Shown: positions 43,634-52,891 of the stretch, piece after piece | Numbering within the stretch: the first letter of the stretch is position 1 | How the letters are laid out: every line of letters starts with the position of its first letter | Assembly (NCBI GenBank): GCA_045645505.1 | Contig: JAZRIW010000006.1 | Location: forward strand, 1 to 64,000 | From: Fumia sp045645505 | GTDB taxonomy: Bacteria > Bacillota > Clostridia > Oscillospirales > Ruminococcaceae | Direction of reading: 5' to 3' | Length of the DNA stretch: 64,000 bases | Made by a program: the position numbers and the translations under genes | Notes under the pieces: model-generated | Database searches by the model: none | Told to the model about the DNA's origin: nothing | What the model saw: only the letters and a program-made list of their open reading frames with translations

Positions 43634-44485
43634 CTAAACCTCCTTAAAATTAAGTAGTTTATCATTTAACACCTGATAGAAGTTTTTACCTGTAAAGTTA
43701 ATAAGCTTTACAGCCAATTTACTCTTATAAACAAGTACTTCATCGCCAAAATTAACAGGTATTCCCTGCTCACCGTCAACAGTAAGAAAAATTTCCTGAT
43801 TGGGTACAAATGGTTTTATTGTTATATTACTCTTCTCATTAAAAATAATAGTTCTTCCGAAAGCAGTATGTGGTGCAACGGGAGTGAGTGCAATACAATC
43901 AATACTCGCATCAATTATAGGGCCACCCGCTGAAAGATTATAAGCAGTAGAACCTGTAGGGGTTGAAAAAATCACTCCGTCAGCTCTGTAAGAGCAAACC
44001 TTGGACTTATCGGAATAAATCTCAAGGTCAATCATCTTAGCGATAGCACCTTTTGAAATTACAGCATCATTTAAAGCGTAATATATATTAACCACATTTT
44101 TTGATTTATGCTTTATTTCAAGCATCATTCTTTCTTCAATCTGGTAATCATTATCTTTTAGCTTTTTAAGAATTGAAAGTTCCTTTAAATCAATGGCAGA
44201 CAAAAATCCGAGTCGGCCTAAATTTATTCCAATAACAGGTTTATTTTTTAACACTGCGTGTTTGGAAGCGTGAATAATTGTGCCGTCACCACCTATTGCA
44301 ACACAAAAATCACATTCTTCAATAAGATTTTCAAATTCACCGAAACTAATGTCAGAATCTTTAAAATACTCTTTTTTTGAATTATCCATACAAAGTATTG
44401 CATCATTTTTTAATAGGTCGCAAATATCCTTAACACAAGAAAAAACACCTTGTTTATCAAGATTAGGCATCAATAAAAATTTCAC
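43634..44485 (-). CDS. nadK: NAD kinase
   Basis: 283 residues. It phosphorylates NAD to NADP. The GGDGT motif (about 66-70), NLGRLGFL and the C-terminal SPTGSTAYNLSAGGP loop are intact. It lies between tlyA and argR, one of the standard orders in clostridia. Confidence 0.96.
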   Translation of the reverse strand: MKFLLMPNLDKQGVFSCVKDICDLLKNDAILCMDNSKKEYFKDSDISFGEFENLIEECDFCVAIGGDGTIIHASKHAVLKNKPVIGINLGRLGFLSAIDLKELSILKKLKDNDYQIEERMMLEIKHKSKNVVNIYYALNDAVISKGAIAKMIDLEIYSDKSKVCSYRADGVIFSTPTGSTAYNLSAGGPIIDASIDCIALTPVAPHTAFGRTIIFNEKSNITIKPFVPNQEIFLTVDGEQGIPVNFGDEVLVYKSKLAVKLINFTGKNFYQVLNDKLLNFKEV

Positions 44486-44498
44486 TTAATCACCACCA

Positions 44499-45299
44499 TT
44501 AATCTAAATTTTCATGAGATTCAAAAACTAAATTTTTAAGGTCATCTTCGGTAAATAAAGTATCCTCCGAAGATTTTTCAAAATAAAAAAGGTATTCAAT
44601 ATTTCCTTCAGGACCTTTTATAGGGGAAAAATCTATCCCTTTTAAACAAAAATTGATTTCTTTTAAAAAGTTATAAATTTTTAAAAGCACTTCCAAATGT
44701 ATTTCAGGTTCTCTGACTACACCTTTTTTACCTACTTTGCCTTTTCCTGCTTCAAACTGAGGTTTAACAAGGCAAACACCGCTTCCACCCTCTTTTAAAA
44801 GGTTGTAAAGTACAGGTAAAACCAAAGTAAGTGAAATAAAGCTGACGTCAACAGAACCAAAATCAAGTTCATCTTTTATCTGCTCTCTTGTCACATATCT
44901 TATGTTGGTACGCTCAAGATTTATAACCCTTTCATCAGTGCGAAGTTTCCATGCAAGCTGACCATAACCCACATCAACAGCATACACCTTTTTAGCTCCG
45001 TTTTGAAGCATACAATCAGTAAATCCGCCTGTTGAAGCACCTATATCAGCACAAATAAAATCAGTTAAATCAAGATTATATTTTTCCATGGCTTTTTCAA
45101 GCTTTAAGCCACCGCGGCTGACATATTTTAAAGTATTGCCGACCACCTTGATAACAGTGTCATCAGATACCATAAAACCTGCTTTATCAACCTTTTCATC
45201 ATCAACAAAAACTTCACCCGCCATAATCATAGCTTTCGCTTTCTCACGGCTTATTGCAAGTCCCTGTTCCACCATAAGAACATCTAAACGGGATTTCAT
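44499..45299 (-). CDS. tlyA: TlyA family rRNA 2'-O-methyltransferase / hemolysin A
   Basis: 266 residues from ATG at 45299, sharing one base with the dxs stop (TAATG); the ATG 12 bases earlier sits on the ribosome binding site. An S4 RNA-binding domain (1-60) precedes a Rossmann methyltransferase (65-250) with the SAM loop DIGASTGGFTD. TlyA proteins methylate 16S and 23S rRNA in mycobacteria; the target here is inferred. Confidence 0.93.
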   Translation of the reverse strand: MKSRLDVLMVEQGLAISREKAKAMIMAGEVFVDDEKVDKAGFMVSDDTVIKVVGNTLKYVSRGGLKLEKAMEKYNLDLTDFICADIGASTGGFTDCMLQNGAKKVYAVDVGYGQLAWKLRTDERVINLERTNIRYVTREQIKDELDFGSVDVSFISLTLVLPVLYNLLKEGGSGVCLVKPQFEAGKGKVGKKGVVREPEIHLEVLLKIYNFLKEINFCLKGIDFSPIKGPEGNIEYLFYFEKSSEDTLFTEDDLKNLVFESHENLD

Positions 45300-47134
45300 T
45301 ATATCTGCCATTCCTCTCTTATAATCTCAAGAATACCATCACTGTTAAACTTAAATTTCTTTAAAATATTCGAAACATTTCCCTGCTTTATAAAATCATT
45401 GGGTAAAGTAACACTCTTAAAGTTTCCTTTAAAATTCTTCTTATTAAGAGAATAAAGAAGATGCTCAGAGATAGAACCATTTTGTTCTGTTTCTTCAAAA
45501 AATATAATATTCTTATACTCTGAAACTCTGTTTATAAGCTCATCGGAAAAAGGATATATCTTATTAAGCTTTAATAAATCGGCATTTTTATAATATATAT
45601 TATAAAGCTCATTGAATACGCGTCCGTAGCTTATTAAAAGATTTTCTTTATTTTCACCCAAAAATTCATAATCACAAGAAGGATTAAAACAAGTATATTG
45701 TTCCAAAACAGAAGCCTTGGGGTAGCGAATTGCTACAACTCCTTCGGTTTCATAAATCGCTTTATAAAGCTGTGATTTAAGTTCCTCTTTCGTAGAAGGT
45801 GAAAAAATTGTAATATTCGGAATACTTGTCAAAAATGAAACATCATATATTCCCTGATGTGTTTCACCGTCCTGACCGACAACACCTGCTCTGTCAATCG
45901 CCAACACGATATGAAGCCCCTGAATAGCGGCATCATGTAAAATCTGGTCGTATGCTCTTTGCAAAAAGGTAGAATACACAGCAAAAACAGGTCTGTAACC
46001 TTTTATTGCAAGTCCTGCTGCAAAGGTAACAGCGTGTTGTTCTGCAATACCCACATCAAAAAATCTGTTGCGGTGATTAGAGCAAAAACTGTTAAGTCCC
46101 GTTCCTTGCTTCATAGCAGCAGTAATAGCGCAAATTTTATCATCATTATCTGCAAGCTCATCAAGATAACTGCCTAATACCGAAGAAAAACTGTCTTTAT
46201 CCGCTAAATCAGGATTTCCGGTTTCAATGTCAAAGCTACCTATACCATGATAAAAACGGGGGTTTTTTTCAGCAAACTCATAACCTTTACCTTTTTTTGT
46301 TTCAACCTGAATAAAAACCGGTCTTTTAAGTGCTTTTGCCTGACTGAAAGCTTTCTCGAGCGCATCTAAATCATGACCATCCAAAGGTCCTATATAAGTA
46401 AACCCCATTTCCTCAAAAAATGTAGAATGATAAAGAATATCCTTTAACATCTTTTTTGAATAATGTATCACCTTTTTAATAGGTTTTCCAAGCAACGGAA
46501 TGTGGTCAAGTATATTGCCTGTACTGCCCTTTAATCTTAAATATCCGGGTTTTAATCTTATAGCAGAAAGGTATCTTGCAAACGCACCGACATTTCTTTC
46601 TATCGACATAGAATTATGATTTAATACAATTATAAGATTAGTACGGCTTCTTCCTGCATTATTTAACGCTTCATAAGCCATACCGCCCGTAAAAGCACCA
46701 TCACCTATAACCGCAATAGCATGTGCATCGCTTGAATCCATATAATTTGCACGACTGATTGCATAAGCAGTGGAAATAGAAGTTGAGCTATGTCCCGAAA
46801 CACAAACATCATGAACACTTTCAGAGGGCTTCGGAAAACCGCTTAACCCATCAGACTGACGCAGAGTATCAAATTGATTTTTCCGCCCCGTAATAATCTT
46901 ATGAGTATAACACTGATGTCCTACATCCCAGACAATGCTGTCATAAGGACTTTCAAAAACTCTGTGAAGTGCAGTTGTAAGCTCAACCGTACCTAAATTA
47001 GACGCAAGATGTCCACCCGTTTTTGAAACCTTTTCTATTAAAAATTCTCTTACCTCTTCACAAAAAGTATTTAACTCATCTTTTGAAAGAGATTTAATAT
47101 CTGAAGGAGAATTTACTTTATCTAAAATACTCAT
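45299..47134 (-). CDS. dxs: 1-deoxy-D-xylulose-5-phosphate synthase
   Basis: 611 residues. It condenses pyruvate and glyceraldehyde 3-phosphate with thiamine diphosphate, the entry to the MEP pathway. Thiamine motif GDGAFTGG to LNHNSMSI (about 145-180), GHSSTSIS, and the transketolase segment AEQHAVTFAAGLA and DRAGVVGQDGETHQG are present. It follows the PAP2-like gene by nine bases and is coupled to tlyA by overlap. Confidence 0.96.
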   Translation of the reverse strand: MSILDKVNSPSDIKSLSKDELNTFCEEVREFLIEKVSKTGGHLASNLGTVELTTALHRVFESPYDSIVWDVGHQCYTHKIITGRKNQFDTLRQSDGLSGFPKPSESVHDVCVSGHSSTSISTAYAISRANYMDSSDAHAIAVIGDGAFTGGMAYEALNNAGRSRTNLIIVLNHNSMSIERNVGAFARYLSAIRLKPGYLRLKGSTGNILDHIPLLGKPIKKVIHYSKKMLKDILYHSTFFEEMGFTYIGPLDGHDLDALEKAFSQAKALKRPVFIQVETKKGKGYEFAEKNPRFYHGIGSFDIETGNPDLADKDSFSSVLGSYLDELADNDDKICAITAAMKQGTGLNSFCSNHRNRFFDVGIAEQHAVTFAAGLAIKGYRPVFAVYSTFLQRAYDQILHDAAIQGLHIVLAIDRAGVVGQDGETHQGIYDVSFLTSIPNITIFSPSTKEELKSQLYKAIYETEGVVAIRYPKASVLEQYTCFNPSCDYEFLGENKENLLISYGRVFNELYNIYYKNADLLKLNKIYPFSDELINRVSEYKNIIFFEETEQNGSISEHLLYSLNKKNFKGNFKSVTLPNDFIKQGNVSNILKKFKFNSDGILEIIREEWQI

Positions 47135-47143
47135 ATTTTCCTC

Positions 47144-47602
47144 CTACCAGACCAAAGAAAGAAAAACCGGTACTAAAATACCTATTATTGCACCACCAAA
47201 AACTTCCAAAGGAGTATGTCCTAAAAATTCTTTCAATACCTTTTCCGCATTTATAGGATGTTCCTTATCATGTTGCTCAAATAAAAGTCTGTTAAGCACC
47301 TTTGCCTGTTCACCTGCTGCTCTTCTTATTCCTGTCGCATCATACATTACAACGCAGGCTAAAATAACAGAAATTGCAAAAAATGAGGAGTTAAACCCCT
47401 CTTTCATTGCAACCGAAACCGAAAGTCCGATTACTGTAGCAGTATGAGAACTTGGCATACCGCCTGAGCCAACTAAACGTTCAAAGCTGAAACTTTTAGT
47501 TTTGATACTGTAAATCAAAACCTTCAAAAGTTGTGCCACACCCCAGGAAATCAACGCTGAAAAAAGGATGAAATTATCAATAAGATTAACAATCGGTGAC
47601 AT
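47144..47602 (-). CDS. Divergent PAP2 family membrane protein (YuiD/DUF212)
   Basis: 152 residues with four to five membrane segments. The GGMPSSHTA motif (about 47-55) and GHTPLEVFGGAIIGI near the C-terminus are the conserved parts of this acid-phosphatase-like family. The phosphatase substrate is not established; its place between ispA and dxs hints at prenyl diphosphates, which is inference only. Confidence 0.88.
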   Translation of the reverse strand: MSPIVNLIDNFILFSALISWGVAQLLKVLIYSIKTKSFSFERLVGSGGMPSSHTATVIGLSVSVAMKEGFNSSFFAISVILACVVMYDATGIRRAAGEQAKVLNRLLFEQHDKEHPINAEKVLKEFLGHTPLEVFGGAIIGILVPVFLSLVW

Positions 47603-47617
47603 AATTTTAATCCTTTC

Positions 47618-48472
47618 TTAATTTTTTCTGAAAAGTAATTTCTCAGTAATGTCTTTTAAAATATCATTTTCAGGGAAATATTCAAGTGTAAGGATAGCTT
47701 TTTCACTATATTCTTTTGCAATTTCCTGAGCTTTTTTGAGCCCGTAAATTGATACAAAAGTACTTTTTCCGTTATTTTCATCGCTTCCTATGGGTTTTCC
47801 CAAAGTAGCTTCATCGCTTGTGACATCTAAAATATCATCAACAATCTGGAAAGCAAGTCCAAGATAACGTCCGTATTCCTCGGCTTTTAAAAGCTTCTGC
47901 TCATCAAAATCAACAGCAGAAATTACCCCAAGCATTGCAGATGCTTCTAAAAGTGCTGAAGTTTTTCCTTTATATATATTCAGTAAATCATCTGCAGTAA
48001 CAGATGAATTATTTTCATTTTGTATATCAAGTTCCTGACCGCCGATCATACCCAGTATTCCCGCTTTTTCAGCTAAAATTTGAGCTGCTATAACTCTGTT
48101 CTTATAAGGTAAATCAGCCTTTGCTATATAAGAAAATGCCAGAGTAAGAAGTCCGTCACCTGCTAAAAGTGCAGTTGCTTCATCAAACTGCTTATGGCAA
48201 GATGGTCTTCCGCGTCTTAAATCATCATCATCCATACAAGGCAAATCATCGTGAATAAGTGAGTATGTGTGTATCATTTCAATAGCACAACCAAGCTGTA
48301 AAGCTTTTTGCTTGTCACCACCTGACATCTTGCAAAACTCAAGAGAAATACGCGGTCTTATCCTTTTTCCCTTAGCGTTAAGACTATATGCCATAGCTTG
48401 TCCGACAATACTGTTTTTGTATGGAGAAATTGCCTCATTTAAGGAATTTTCAATCAAAATAATATCATTCAT
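47618..48472 (-). CDS. ispA: Farnesyl diphosphate synthase (polyprenyl synthetase)
   Basis: 284 residues from ATG at 48472, which overlaps the xseB end and has GAGGA eight bases upstream. It lengthens isoprenyl diphosphates to C15. The first aspartate-rich motif HDDLPCMDDDDLRRG and the second QIVDDILDV are present, as is GKRIRP. The row xseB-ispA-(PAP2)-dxs is the standard order. Confidence 0.95.
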   Translation of the reverse strand: MNDIILIENSLNEAISPYKNSIVGQAMAYSLNAKGKRIRPRISLEFCKMSGGDKQKALQLGCAIEMIHTYSLIHDDLPCMDDDDLRRGRPSCHKQFDEATALLAGDGLLTLAFSYIAKADLPYKNRVIAAQILAEKAGILGMIGGQELDIQNENNSSVTADDLLNIYKGKTSALLEASAMLGVISAVDFDEQKLLKAEEYGRYLGLAFQIVDDILDVTSDEATLGKPIGSDENNGKSTFVSIYGLKKAQEIAKEYSEKAILTLEYFPENDILKDITEKLLFRKN

Positions 48473-48674
48473 CAGAATTTTCCTCATCCTTTAATTCAGT
48501 AATACGAAGCTTTGCACTTTTAAGCTCTTTATCACAAAAAGTGCTGAGTTTAACTCCCTCTTCGTAAAGCTTTAATGATTCTTCTAAAGTCAAAGAACCA
48601 CTTTCCAACTGTTCAACAATTTTTTCTAACGCTTTAATTGCACTTTCAAAGCTTTGTTTATTGTCTGCCATCAT
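48465..48674 (-). CDS. xseB: Exodeoxyribonuclease VII small subunit
   Basis: 69 residues, normal for the family. The core FESAIKALEKIVEQLESGSLTLEESLKLYEEG is the two-helix signature that wraps the large subunit. It starts two bases after xseA and overlaps ispA by eight bases. Two ATG codons in a row make the exact start uncertain by one residue. Confidence 0.95.
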   Translation of the reverse strand: MMADNKQSFESAIKALEKIVEQLESGSLTLEESLKLYEEGVKLSTFCDKELKSAKLRITELKDEENSDE

Positions 48675-48676
48675 TC

Positions 48677-49879
48677 TCAGCCTTTCTTTTCTTTCTTGAG
48701 TACAGTACTGTAAATCATTCCGTCTGTAAGGCGTGTAGCTATTTCATCACCCTCATTGATATCTTCAATCGAAGTAACCGTCTTATTATCTGAAAAAGTA
48801 ATCGAATATCCTCTTGTAAGCACCTTTAATGGACTTAACGTTTCAAGTTTTCCTAAAAAACGTCCAAAATCCGAAGCTTTTCTTTCATACTGATGCTCCA
48901 AAGAAACAATAAGATACTTTTTAAGCATATCAAGTTGCTTTTCATTTTTTTCAAGTTCTATAACAGGTGATTTCTTCATAAGACGCTCTTTTAACATCTT
49001 AATTTTATTATCATTTTCCCATAACTTATTCTGTAAATTAGCTTTTGCAACATTTAAAAGTGATGAAACTTCATTAGACAAATCAGCAACACTCGGTGCT
49101 ACAAGCTCTGCAGCAGCAGAAGGAGTCGGTGCTCTTAAATCTGCCACAAAATCAGAAATCGTATAATCGACCTCATGGCCAACAGCAGAGATTACCGGTA
49201 CCGAAGAATTATATATTGAAAGTGCCACTCTTTCGTCATTAAAAGCCCAGAGGTCCTCTATTGAACCACCTCCGCGTCCCACAATCATAACATCGGCATT
49301 GATTCTTTGCGCCTTTTCTATTCCGTCACAAATAGATAACGAAGCATTTTCCCCCTGAACCAAAGTAGGGATAATTACAATTTCACCAATAGGATACCTT
49401 CTGCTTAAAACATTTATAATATCGTGAATAGCTGCACCGGTATTTGCAGTTACAACTGCAATTTTTAAAGGTAGCTTTGGTATAGGTTTCTTATGACTCT
49501 CATCAAAAAGACCTTGTTTTGCAAGTTTTTCCTTCAGTTGTTCAAATGCAAGGAAAAGCTTACCAATGCCCTCAGGTTGCATATCTGCGCAAATTATCTG
49601 ACAAATTCCGTCACGTTCAAAAAAATTAACGCTTCCGAATATTATAACTTTCATTCCGTTTTCAGGAAGAAACCGTAAATTCAAAGTATTTCCTTTAAAC
49701 ATAACCGCTTTGATAGAAGCTTTTTCGTCTTTTAAAGTAAAATAAAAATGTCCCGTTTTTATATGGTTTGTAAAATTGGAAATCTCTCCGCTTATAAAAA
49801 TACTTTTTATATTGACATCTGTGTCAATAATACTTTTAAAGTACCCATTCACCTGAGATACGGTGAGCACCTTATCCAT
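48677..49879 (-). CDS. xseA: Exodeoxyribonuclease VII large subunit
   Basis: 400 residues from ATG at 49879 with AAGGAG upstream; the longer frame back to 49993 runs into the tsaD-like gene and is rejected. An OB fold (about 5-100) is followed by the nuclease domain (VVTANTGAAIHDIINVLSRRYP, GRGGGSIEDLWAFN) and a coiled coil. It degrades single-stranded DNA from both ends to oligonucleotides with XseB. Confidence 0.96.
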   Translation of the reverse strand: MDKVLTVSQVNGYFKSIIDTDVNIKSIFISGEISNFTNHIKTGHFYFTLKDEKASIKAVMFKGNTLNLRFLPENGMKVIIFGSVNFFERDGICQIICADMQPEGIGKLFLAFEQLKEKLAKQGLFDESHKKPIPKLPLKIAVVTANTGAAIHDIINVLSRRYPIGEIVIIPTLVQGENASLSICDGIEKAQRINADVMIVGRGGGSIEDLWAFNDERVALSIYNSSVPVISAVGHEVDYTISDFVADLRAPTPSAAAELVAPSVADLSNEVSSLLNVAKANLQNKLWENDNKIKMLKERLMKKSPVIELEKNEKQLDMLKKYLIVSLEHQYERKASDFGRFLGKLETLSPLKVLTRGYSITFSDNKTVTSIEDINEGDEIATRLTDGMIYSTVLKKEKKG

Positions 49880-49889
49880 AATAAACTCC

Positions 49890-50822
49890 TTATATCTTAT
49901 ATCCGTCGGCGATTGCAGAAAGTATAGCAATACCTGCACTGTTGTCAGATGAAAAAACAGGCTTTGCAAAAAAAGCCCCGTATTTCTTTTCAATGGAAGT
50001 CCTTATTATCGAATTCGACATAACTCCACCCGCGTATAACAAAGGTAGATTTCCGTATTCATCAATAAGAGCATCGGTCATAGCAAAAATTGCCGACTTG
50101 ATAGCCTCTAAACAATAAGCAGCAACATATGAAGGCTCCTTACCGTCAGAAATCAATTTTTCGCATTTATTCTCAATGCCTGAAAGACAACAATTTTTAC
50201 CCTTCATAGTAGCTTTAACCTTAATATTTTCTTTATTTCCAAGTGCCAATTTTTCAAGCTCGGGACCGCAAGGAAAAGAAAGATTAAGCTTAAGCCCCAC
50301 CCTGTCAACAAGCTGTCCTGCTTTTAAATCAAGTGAATTTGAAACAGTATCGACAGTAAAAAAGTTATCCTGAGGTTTTACAAGTAACGCATCAGTTGTA
50401 CCGCCTGAAACATGAAAAGCAATAAATTTCTCCTTTAAAAGCGAAAGCTTATCGGCACTGTAAAGTGCCGATAAGATATGACCTTCCTGATGAGAAAATT
50501 TATAAACCTTAACATTGTTTACAGCGCCCAAGGCCTCAGCAACAGCTTCTCCTACCAAAAAGCAAGGCATATAAGAGCCCTCTATTCTTCTTGGAAATGA
50601 GGAAACACCTATCGCCTTAAGAGAAACCCTTTTATCTAACATAAGTTTTTTAAAAAGGTCTCCTATCTGTTTGATATGGCTGAAAACCGCATCACTCTGA
50701 CGAAGTCCCAGACTGCCATCAACAGTAGGAAGAAGTTTTTTCTCCATAAAAACTTCTTTTGTTTTGCTGTCAAACAAAGCAATAGAAGTAGTATAATTAC
50801 TGGTATCAATACCTAAATACAT
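49890..50822 (-). CDS. TsaD/Kae1-like paralogue (M22 peptidase family)
   Basis: 310 residues. The ASKHA-fold start MYLGIDTSNYTTSIAL and AGGVMSNSIIR near the C-terminus match TsaD, the t6A tRNA-modifying ATPase; the iron-binding histidines appear as SHQEGH (about 113-118) instead of HMEAH. It is shorter than TsaD (about 340) and diverged, whereas tsaE and tsaB are at 62.5-63.6 kb with no tsaD beside them. It may be a paralogue of unknown substrate or the divergent TsaD of this organism. It sits between nusB and xseA. Confidence 0.8.
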   Translation of the reverse strand: MYLGIDTSNYTTSIALFDSKTKEVFMEKKLLPTVDGSLGLRQSDAVFSHIKQIGDLFKKLMLDKRVSLKAIGVSSFPRRIEGSYMPCFLVGEAVAEALGAVNNVKVYKFSHQEGHILSALYSADKLSLLKEKFIAFHVSGGTTDALLVKPQDNFFTVDTVSNSLDLKAGQLVDRVGLKLNLSFPCGPELEKLALGNKENIKVKATMKGKNCCLSGIENKCEKLISDGKEPSYVAAYCLEAIKSAIFAMTDALIDEYGNLPLLYAGGVMSNSIIRTSIEKKYGAFFAKPVFSSDNSAGIAILSAIADGYKI

Positions 50823-50828
50823 TACCGC

Positions 50829-51230
50829 TTAAATCCCCCTGGTAATTGAGCCAATGACTCCATTTATGAAAGAAACATCATCGTCAAAAGCAAAGGTTGT
50901 AGCAAGCTTTACGCATTCACTTGCAACAATATCGTTATCAACGTCATCGCAAAATAAAATTTCATAAACCCCAAGACGTAAAATAGCAAGACTGACTTTA
51001 GAGATACGTTCTTTTTTCCAGTTTTTAAGATTTTTTTCTATAAGTACATCAATTTCTTGAACGTTTTCTGAAACTCCCCTGAACATCTTTTCAACATTCT
51101 CGTCAACCAGAACATTTTCACAATCTTTTGCAAGACTTAAAATCTCGTCAACAGATTCTTCTCTGAAGAGCTTTTCAAAAACCAGTATAAACGCATTTTC
51201 ACGCATTTGATGTCTGTTAATTTTACTCAT
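50829..51230 (-). CDS. nusB: Transcription antitermination factor NusB
   Basis: 133 residues, all-helical. NusB with NusE binds boxA in rRNA leaders. The N-terminal arginine-rich RHQMRENAFILVFEKLF and C-terminal SLAILRLGVYEILF and FINGVIGSI motifs are clear. It is 15 bases after the Asp23 gene. Confidence 0.95.
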   Translation of the reverse strand: MSKINRHQMRENAFILVFEKLFREESVDEILSLAKDCENVLVDENVEKMFRGVSENVQEIDVLIEKNLKNWKKERISKVSLAILRLGVYEILFCDDVDNDIVASECVKLATTFAFDDDVSFINGVIGSITRGI

Positions 51231-51245
51231 AAGTCACCCCGAAAA

Positions 51246-51602
51246 TTATTTTTCGTCTTTCTGTTTTGCACCCGCAATATACACGTTAACCTTGCTTACA
51301 GCCATACCTGTCATATTCTGAACGGTATCCTTAACTCTTTGCTGTACTTCCTCGGAAATTTCTTTGAGTTTTACACCGAAAACAAGATTAATACTCAGAT
51401 CAATAACAGCGGAATCAACATTCAAAGTAACATTTATAGGTTTTAAGGTTGCATTTTTTATCATCATTTCCGATGTGGAAACAGAAGGAGTTGCAAGAGA
51501 ATGAACACCCTCAGTTTCATTTAAAACAGTTTTAACAATAGTTTCAATAACTTCTTCAGAAATTGTAATGCGACCCATTGCTTTTGTATTTTTAAGTTCC
51601 AT
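51246..51602 (-). CDS. Asp23/Gls24 family protein (YqhY-like)
   Basis: 118 residues. The family core GRITISEEVIETIVKTVLNETEGV and the C-terminal VSKVNVYIAG are visible. YqhY of Bacillus is linked to acetyl-CoA carboxylase and lipid synthesis; other members bind the envelope. The gene has its own promoter, 180 bases after spoIIIAH, and heads the nusB-xse-isp row. Confidence 0.9.
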   Translation of the reverse strand: MELKNTKAMGRITISEEVIETIVKTVLNETEGVHSLATPSVSTSEMMIKNATLKPINVTLNVDSAVIDLSINLVFGVKLKEISEEVQQRVKDTVQNMTGMAVSKVNVYIAGAKQKDEK

Positions 51603-51651
51603 AAAAGCACCTCCCGGATTGTATATATTTAAAAATAAATACTACATTGAT

Positions 51652-51679
51652 ATTATACCACATTTTCATAAATAAACAA
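51652..51679 (-). promoter_or_regulatory. Promoter of the asp23-nusB-xse-isp-dxs row
   Basis: Minus-strand TTGTTT (51674-51679), 16 bases, TATAAT (51652-51657) preceded by TGG, an extended -10. Confidence 0.55.
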
Positions 51680-51740
51680 CTATTTTTATGCACCTTTTTT
51701 AAAAATATACAAAAATTTATAACTTTTATGCATATTTAAC

Positions 51741-51781
51741 TTAAAAAACCTTGCCGTAAAATGATTTCGGCAAGGTTTTTT
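51741..51781 (-). terminator. Terminator of the spoIIIA operon
   Basis: A perfect 14-bp stem (51743-51756 with 51768-51781), eleven-base loop and T-run on the minus strand, two bases after the spoIIIAH stop. Confidence 0.85.
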
Positions 51782-51782
51782 C

Positions 51783-52328
51783 TTATTTCATTTCATCTAT
51801 CACTATGTTTTCAGGGGAAATATCGGTTTCTTCTATGATGATATTTTTAATCTGAGCCGCTTGCTCCGAAGTTAACCCTTCTGTTCTTACAACTACTTTT
51901 ACCTTTTCATCGTCAACAAAAGCAAGGCATTCAGTAAACCCCTTAGCCTTTACTAAGGTTTCGATTTTATTTTCACTCTCAATGTAGCCTGAAACTTTAA
52001 GTGCTTTTCCTGTAGTAATTTCTCTTTCCTCATCGGTAAGATTTTCTGCACTTAAAGCAGTAGCTAAAGTTTCCACCGATTCATCTCTTGCTTTTTTACG
52101 TTCAACTCTCGCATTTACAAAATATTCATCAACCTTTGCATCAGTAAACTGTGCTTCACCATATGTGCGTTCTTCATTTACTGTTTCTGTACCTGTAGTT
52201 ATATCATATCCGGTTGTACCCTCAGAAAAAGTATAATTAAGATATATAGCAACTCCGAGCACTAACACCAAAGAAGCTAAAATTATCTGTTTTTTACCTA
52301 AAATCATATTAAATTTCATATTGTTCAA
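51783..52328 (-). CDS. spoIIIAH: Stage III sporulation protein AH
   Basis: 181 residues: a single membrane segment (about 11-30), then an extracytoplasmic YscJ/FliF-like ring-forming domain (about 85-181). In Bacillus AH binds forespore SpoIIQ to bridge the two cells during engulfment. No SpoIIQ gene is in the window; many clostridia use a LytM-type replacement. Last gene of the operon. Confidence 0.92.
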   Translation of the reverse strand: MNNMKFNMILGKKQIILASLVLVLGVAIYLNYTFSEGTTGYDITTGTETVNEERTYGEAQFTDAKVDEYFVNARVERKKARDESVETLATALSAENLTDEEREITTGKALKVSGYIESENKIETLVKAKGFTECLAFVDDEKVKVVVRTEGLTSEQAAQIKNIIIEETDISPENIVIDEMK

Positions 52329-52333
52329 TCCTT

Positions 52334-52879
52334 TCAGTAATTTGCAAGTTTTGAAATATATACTCTGTTGGAGTTTAAATCAAGAACCGTTGTAACCGCA
52401 TTAAGTACCTCTGCTTTAATATGTGAATTGTCACCGCCCTCACAAATTATCAAAACCCCCTTTATTTCAGGTACAGTCCGGGATTTAACAACAGTATTTC
52501 TGCCATCTTTTCCATCAACAATCACATATTTTTCAGAACTTGCGACAGATTTTGAATAATTTTCCGAACTAAATTCCCCCGATTGATTTATATCATTTTG
52601 ACTTTCCTTTAAAAACAACGTCTCCCCGCTTTTATCTAAGGTAACAAGCACCTTTGTCTTTCCTGCACCTTCCATTTTTGACACAAAATTTTCAAGGCTT
52701 TTTTCTAAATCCTCTTTATATTCATACGTATAATCTGTATTTTGAGGTTCATTTTTTTCTTTAGTATCAGACGGAAAAAATTGAGAAAAAAAGATAAAAA
52801 CTATACCTAAAACCCCTGAAATAAAGATAATTTTGACTCTTTTATCACTTTGCTTAAAAAACTTTAAAAACTTTTCCAT
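52334..52879 (-). CDS. spoIIIAG: Stage III sporulation protein AG
   Basis: 181 residues: one membrane segment (about 17-33), a variable linker and a C-terminal ring-building motif (EVLNAVTTVLDLNSNRVYISKL). SpoIIIAG forms a large ring in the channel between mother cell and forespore. It lies between AF and AH as in all spoIIIA operons. Confidence 0.93.
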   Translation of the reverse strand: MEKFLKFFKQSDKRVKIIFISGVLGIVFIFFSQFFPSDTKEKNEPQNTDYTYEYKEDLEKSLENFVSKMEGAGKTKVLVTLDKSGETLFLKESQNDINQSGEFSSENYSKSVASSEKYVIVDGKDGRNTVVKSRTVPEIKGVLIICEGGDNSHIKAEVLNAVTTVLDLNSNRVYISKLANY

Positions 52880-52891
52880 TTTCTTACCTTT

